Source of the DNA: Aquimonas sp041395245
GTDB taxonomy: Bacteria; Pseudomonadota; Gammaproteobacteria; Xanthomonadales; Xanthomonadaceae
NCBI GenBank assembly: GCA_041395245.1
Contig: JAWLAY010000006.1
Span: 248,001-312,000, forward strand
Direction: 5' to 3'
DNA length: 64,000 nucleotides
The notes beneath the pieces were generated by a model. That model ran no database searches and was not told the DNA's origin. It was given only the letters and a program-made list of their open reading frames with translations. This document shows positions 60,444 to 64,000 of the stretch, one piece after another (position 1 is the first letter of the stretch; the number at the start of each line of letters is the position of its first letter). The position numbers were made by a program, and so were the translations under genes.

Positions 60444-61838
60444 CTAGCCGAGTTGCTGCAATGCCGCGTCAATACGCTGAAGCGCCCCGTCCTTGCCGCA
60501 GAGATAGATCGTGTGGTCAATCGATGGCGACACCCCGCCACCCGTCACGGCCACACGCATCGGCTGAGCGATCTTGCCAATGCCGAGGCCCAGTTCATCG
60601 GCGGTGGCCTGCAGCGCGTCATGGACGCTGGCAGGTGTCCAGTCCTGCAACGCCTTCAAACGCGCCGCCGCCGCCTCAACCACGGCCTTGCCCGGACGAA
60701 GTGTTTTCTCCACTGCCGCAGCGTCCCATTCCTTGACCGGCGCAAACCACAAGGCCGCCCGTTCGGCCATTTCCTTCAGGGTCTTGACGCGATCACGCAG
60801 CGCGATGACCAGATCCGCCAGACGCGGCCCCTGGCTTTCATCCAGACCCTGCGCCTGGATATGCCAGCGCAGATGCGCCGCCACCGCTTCGGGATCATCA
60901 GTCTTCAGGTAGTGCTGATTCAGCCAGGCCAGCTTGTCGTAATCGAAGCGCGATGCCGCCCGATTGACATTGCCGACATCAAAGGCCTGAACCATCTCGT
61001 CGAGCGAGAAAATTTCCTGATCGCCATGCGACCAGCCAAGCCGCACGATGTAGTTCAGCAGCGCGTGCGGAAGATAGCCATCGTCACGGTATTGCATGAC
61101 ATTGACCGCACCGTGACGCTTGGAAAGCTTCGCGCCGTCCGCGCCATGGATCATCGGCAGATGGGCGAAGGTCGGAATATTGGCGCCGAGTGCCTCGTAG
61201 ATGTTGATCTGGCGCGGCGTGTTGTTGATGTGGTCATCGCCGCGAATGACGTCGGTGATGCGCATGTCGATGTCATCAACCACCACGGCGAAGTTGTAGG
61301 TCGGGTGATCGTCGGAACGCCAGATGATCAGATCATCCAACTCCTCGTTGCTCCACTCGATCGGACCGCGCACCTTGTCGTCGAAGATGACGCTGCCTGC
61401 GGCCGGATTGCGGAAACGGATCACGCGATTGGGATCGTCCCGCACCGGCTCGTTGCGGTCGCGGTAGTAGCCGTTGTATCGCGGCTTGCGACCTTCCGCC
61501 ATCGCCTGCTCGCGCATGGCTTCGATTTCTTCCTTGCTCTCGTAGGCGTAATACGCCTTGCCCGCCGCGACCAGATCCAGCGCAACCTGACGATAACGAT
61601 CCATGCGGTGAGTCTGGAAGATCGGCCCTTCCTGATAGTTCAAACCCAACCAGTCCATCGCATCCAGAATGGCCTGAACGGCCTCGTCCGTGCTGCGCTC
61701 GCGATCCGTGTCTTCGATGCGCAGGACAAAGTCGCCAGCGCGACGCTTGGCCTCAAGCCAGCAGTACAGCGCAGTACGCGCACCGCCAATATGGAGGAAA
61801 CCGGTGGGGCTCGGCGCAAAACGGGTACGGCAGGTCAT
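60444..61838 (-). CDS. gltX: glutamyl-tRNA synthetase
   Basis: The 464-aa class I synthetase charges tRNA-Glu. The HIGH-type motif FAPSPTGFLHIGGARTAL (HIGG), LRIEDTDRERS, GDDHINNTPRQINIYEALG (part DDHINNTPRQ), HLPMIHGADGAKLSKRHGA with the KMSKS-type KLSKR, and a C-terminal anticodon-binding part are all present. The ATG at 61836-61838 matches the normal N-terminus. The open frame extends upstream to 62657, but that part is antisense to the cyclophilin gene and has no homology, so it is not included. Confidence 0.96.
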   Translation of the reverse strand: MTCRTRFAPSPTGFLHIGGARTALYCWLEAKRRAGDFVLRIEDTDRERSTDEAVQAILDAMDWLGLNYQEGPIFQTHRMDRYRQVALDLVAAGKAYYAYESKEEIEAMREQAMAEGRKPRYNGYYRDRNEPVRDDPNRVIRFRNPAAGSVIFDDKVRGPIEWSNEELDDLIIWRSDDHPTYNFAVVVDDIDMRITDVIRGDDHINNTPRQINIYEALGANIPTFAHLPMIHGADGAKLSKRHGAVNVMQYRDDGYLPHALLNYIVRLGWSHGDQEIFSLDEMVQAFDVGNVNRAASRFDYDKLAWLNQHYLKTDDPEAVAAHLRWHIQAQGLDESQGPRLADLVIALRDRVKTLKEMAERAALWFAPVKEWDAAAVEKTLRPGKAVVEAAAARLKALQDWTPASVHDALQATADELGLGIGKIAQPMRVAVTGGGVSPSIDHTIYLCGKDGALQRIDAALQQLG

Positions 61839-62021
61839 GGCAGGCACGGCAACAGAAAGGGGCGCGGATTGTAGCGCAGGGCCTGCAAACCGAATCGCTT
61901 GGCGCACTCGGCGCGCGATGAACTTCACCCTCCGCAACCGGTCACAGCGCGCCCAAGTAGCGCATGTCCGCAAGGGAATGCCTACAATCCTGCTCCCCGC
62001 AATCCAACCTTGGAGAACGCC

Positions 62022-62669
62022 ATGTTGCGTCGATTTACTCTTGGACTGAGCCTGCTCACCGCGTTCGCCGGTTCCGTTTCTGCACAGAACGACAGCCCGG
62101 CTGCGCCTGCCGCCACCGGCACCGACGTGTCTCTTCCCGCCAACCCCCGCGTCGCGTTGACGACCACGCTGGGACAGATCGTGATCGAGCTGGATCCGGT
62201 CAAGGCGCCCAAGTCCACCGAGAACTTTCTGACCTACGTGAAGGACGGACATTACGCTGGGACGATTTTCCATCGCGTGATCGACAACTTCATGGTTCAG
62301 GGTGGCGGCTTCACCGCCGATCTGCAGCTCAAGCCCACGCGGCCCGCCATCGAAAACGAGGCCAACAACGGCCTGTCCAATCTGCGCGGCACCGTGTCGA
62401 TGGCGCGCACCAACGAGCCGCACTCCGCGACCGCGCAGTTCTTCATCAACGTCGTCGACAACCCGCGCCTGGATTTTGTCTCCGAGCAGAACGGCCTGTG
62501 GGGCTACGCCGTGTTTGGCAAGGTGGTGGAAGGCATGGACGTCGTCGACAAGATCCGCGCGCTGGAAACCGGCGCACAAGGCCCCCTGCCGCGCGACGTG
62601 CCGAAGCAGCCGGTCGTGATCGAAAAGGCAGAAGTCGTCCCGGCCGCCAGCGCGCAACCCGCGGGCTGA
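62022..62669 (+). CDS. periplasmic peptidylprolyl isomerase (cyclophilin)
   Basis: The 215-aa protein has a signal peptide (LGLSLLTAFAGSVSAQ) and a cyclophilin domain: TILGQIVIELD-like TTLGQIVIELDPVKAPKSTENFL (part LGQIVIELDPVKAPKSTENF), FHRVIDNFMVQGGGF with the catalytic arginine, SMARTNEPHSATAQFFIN, and YAVFGKVVEGMDVVDKI. It accelerates proline isomerisation of exported proteins. GGAGA about 8 nt upstream serves the ATG at 62022. It precedes lpxH on the same strand by 110 nt; the same order occurs in other gammaproteobacteria. Confidence 0.94.
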   Translation: MLRRFTLGLSLLTAFAGSVSAQNDSPAAPAATGTDVSLPANPRVALTTTLGQIVIELDPVKAPKSTENFLTYVKDGHYAGTIFHRVIDNFMVQGGGFTADLQLKPTRPAIENEANNGLSNLRGTVSMARTNEPHSATAQFFINVVDNPRLDFVSEQNGLWGYAVFGKVVEGMDVVDKIRALETGAQGPLPRDVPKQPVVIEKAEVVPAASAQPAG

Positions 62670-62779
62670 TCGATGTCGCGCGCGGCACCCGTGGTCGCCC
62701 GGCGTTGTAAGCCTCCGCTGGTCATCGCGCCCTCAACACTCTGCCGTGCCGAGTCACGACAGAGTCACGGGTTCGCTTG

Positions 62780-63502
62780 ATGGATCTGTTCATCGCGGAT
62801 CTTCATCTGGCCGAGGATCGCCCCGATATCAGCGCGCGGTTCGAAACCTTCCTGCATGAGCAGGCAGTCGACGCCCGACGCCTGTTCATCCTCGGTGATC
62901 TGTTCGAAGCCTGGCTCGGCGACGACGACGATGCGGCGCTGGCAGCGTGGGTCGCTGACTCACTGCGAACCCTGGCCGACAAGGGCGTCGGCATCTTCTT
63001 CATGCGCGGCAATCGGGATTTCCTGCTCGGGCCGGACTATGCGGCGCGGTGTCACATGCGACTGCTTCCCGACCCCTGCGTCATCACACTGCAGACCCAC
63101 CCCACCCTGCTGATGCACGGCGACTTGTTGTGCACAGATGACGTGGCGTACCAGACATTTCGACGCCAATCGCGCGATCCGCTCTGGCAGGCCGCATTTC
63201 TTTCCCAGCCACTTGCCGCACGACGCACCTTCGCGCAGCAAGCCAGAGAGGCCAGCAAGTCGCATCAAAGCCAGCTGGCCAGTCATATCACCGACGTCAA
63301 TGCGGATGCCGTGCGACGGACCTTGCAACAGTTCGGCATTACCCGACTGATTCACGGCCACACCCATCGTCCCGCGCGGCATCGGATCGTTCTGGACGAC
63401 GCCACGCAGGCGGAGCGTGTTGTGCTCGGCGACTGGTACACGCAACACAGTGCACTGACGATCACGTCCGAGGCTCTGAGCCTGTTCCCCGTGCCCGCCT
63501 GA
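62780..63502 (+). CDS. lpxH: UDP-2,3-diacylglucosamine diphosphatase LpxH
   Basis: The 240-aa calcineurin-like phosphoesterase cleaves UDP-2,3-diacylglucosamine in lipid A synthesis. It shows the metal motifs FIADLHL, LGDLFEAWLGDD, MRGNRDFLLG, LLMHGDLLCTDD, and the C-terminal RLIHGHTHRPARH. These spacings match LpxH. The ATG at 62780 follows a TTG at 62777; the ATG is preferred. Membrane association is by a basic patch, with no helix visible. Confidence 0.94.
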   Translation: MDLFIADLHLAEDRPDISARFETFLHEQAVDARRLFILGDLFEAWLGDDDDAALAAWVADSLRTLADKGVGIFFMRGNRDFLLGPDYAARCHMRLLPDPCVITLQTHPTLLMHGDLLCTDDVAYQTFRRQSRDPLWQAAFLSQPLAARRTFAQQAREASKSHQSQLASHITDVNADAVRRTLQQFGITRLIHGHTHRPARHRIVLDDATQAERVVLGDWYTQHSALTITSEALSLFPVPA

Positions 63503-63575
63503 GCCGCCAACGCACGCGCCCCCTGCGCAGCCGCCAAGCGCTCTGTTATGCTTTTCCATACGCAGGAGAATGGTC

Positions 63576-64000
63576 ATGCCAAACACCTTGATTCAAAAGC
63601 GCTTTTCGCTATTTTTCCTGAGCGTTCTACTTGCCGCGTGCGGGGTTATGCTGAGCGCCTGCCAGTCGGGTCCGAAAGTCCGGATTTTCCCGCCTTCCGC
63701 CAGCCTGCAGGAGCTGCGTGTGGAACCCTCCGGCCAGTGGGTAGTGCTGGTCCGGCTGCAGAACTACAGCACCGTCGGGATGCGCCTGCAGATGAGTTCG
63801 GCGCAATTGAGCATCGACGGACTGCCGCCGTTGTCACTCGCGGCCTCGGAACCCCTGATGGTTGCTACCGGTTCGACCGAGATTCTGGAAGTTCGCGTCT
63901 CACCGGATACCTCGCTGCAGCAACGCATCGACGCCGCCCTGCAGTCACGCAAGGGCGTGGGCTACCACTTGAGCGGCGAGATCCTGTCGCTGGAGCCGCG
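63576..64000 (+). CDS. lipoprotein with LEA2-like domain (3' end missing)
   Basis: The gene runs off the right edge; 141 residues are visible. The start ATG at 63576 has AGGAGA at 63564-63569 (6-nt spacing). The N-terminus is a signal with two possible lipoboxes (LLAAC and LSAC), so it is a lipoprotein. After that come ASLQELRVEPSGQWVVLVRLQNYS and LSIDGLPPLSLAASEP (here by parts), the pattern of the LEA type 2 / WHy fold, whose function in bacteria is unclear. It lies 73 nt after lpxH. Confidence 0.7.
   Translation, partial: MPNTLIQKRFSLFFLSVLLAACGVMLSACQSGPKVRIFPPSASLQELRVEPSGQWVVLVRLQNYSTVGMRLQMSSAQLSIDGLPPLSLAASEPLMVATGSTEILEVRVSPDTSLQQRIDAALQSRKGVGYHLSGEILSLEP

Noticed and set aside
60453..61874. 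473-aa plus-strand frame antisense to gltX
   Set aside because: Shadow of gltX with no independent support.
61839..62657. Upstream extension of the gltX frame
   Set aside because: The extension is antisense to the cyclophilin gene and the normal GltX N-terminus starts at 61838.
1..64000. tRNA, rRNA, CRISPR, insertion sequence, prophage or plasmid origin
   Set aside because: No cloverleaf-type sequence, repeat array, transposase, integrase or origin was seen by eye; small RNAs cannot be excluded without a search.

Overview
The window looks like chromosomal DNA of a GC-rich gammaproteobacterium, most likely Lysobacterales (Xanthomonadales). The evidence is an Entner-Doudoroff operon, a phoP-phoQ pair preceded by a small secreted PepSY-like gene, a tiny ribosomal THX protein with a Lys/Ala tail, and three secreted proteins that end in an (I/L)xF.DGFE tail, which I associate with this order. 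Both ends cut through genes (plsY on the left, a lipoprotein on the right). I see no tRNA, rRNA, CRISPR array, insertion sequence or prophage.

Layout. 0-2.6 kb: plsY behind a fused fatty-acid kinase (FakA-like DhaL domain plus DegV/FakB domain), then a small secreted protein. 2.6-5.1 kb: phoQ, phoP and the PepSY-like gene. 5.3-7.2 kb: dusA overlapping an arginine-deiminase-like gene. 7.2-9.7 kb: ahpC-ahpF with an OxyR-like site. 9.7-17.7 kb: an LtaS/OpgB-type phosphoglycerol transferase, a divergent and possibly leaderless NrtR-like Nudix regulator, a secreted CotH-kinase/lamin-tail protein, a DUF4153 membrane protein and mscL. 17.8-23.7 kb: a cupin, a GntR/UTRA regulator, and the divergent zwf-pgl-edd-eda operon with TTTGGTA operators over its promoter. 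23.7-29 kb: pyrF with an e(P4)-type acid phosphatase, a guanidinium-exporter-type SMR gene, the Prc protease and an EamA exporter.

29.0-34.5 kb: rarD, two ABC permease genes and the start of an ars operon (arsR, arsC, acr3). Every gene from 29.0 to 33.2 kb is interrupted by single-base indels, mostly in short G or C runs, while the flanking genes are intact. 34.6-45.1 kb: a secreted beta-helix protein, a RidA-like enzyme, a DUF4010 protein, a POT peptide transporter, a COG3235 membrane protein, a large secreted M14 carboxypeptidase, corC and a DUF4105 protein with two compensating frameshifts. 45.1-48.1 kb: a chemoreceptor with PAS and CZB (zinc-binding) domains.

48.3-54.9 kb: two overlapping UbiH-family hydroxylases; divergent from them a tightly packed chain of DUF6580, PduO-type cobalamin adenosyltransferase, a deacetylase, amgK and murU; then the ribosomal protein THX gene with its own terminator inside the end of murU. 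54.9-60.4 kb is a zinc-homeostasis neighbourhood: a MerC-family protein divergent from a histidine-rich ZnuD-type TonB receptor, then zur co-directional with a secreted AstE-like peptidase and a secreted jelly-roll-like protein. 60.4-64 kb: gltX, a periplasmic cyclophilin, lpxH and a truncated lipoprotein gene.

No stretch longer than about 310 bases lacks a gene. The longest gap (32346-32652) holds the ars operator and the region upstream of the damaged ABC permeases. Many long open frames lie antisense to real genes because of the base composition; they are not annotated.
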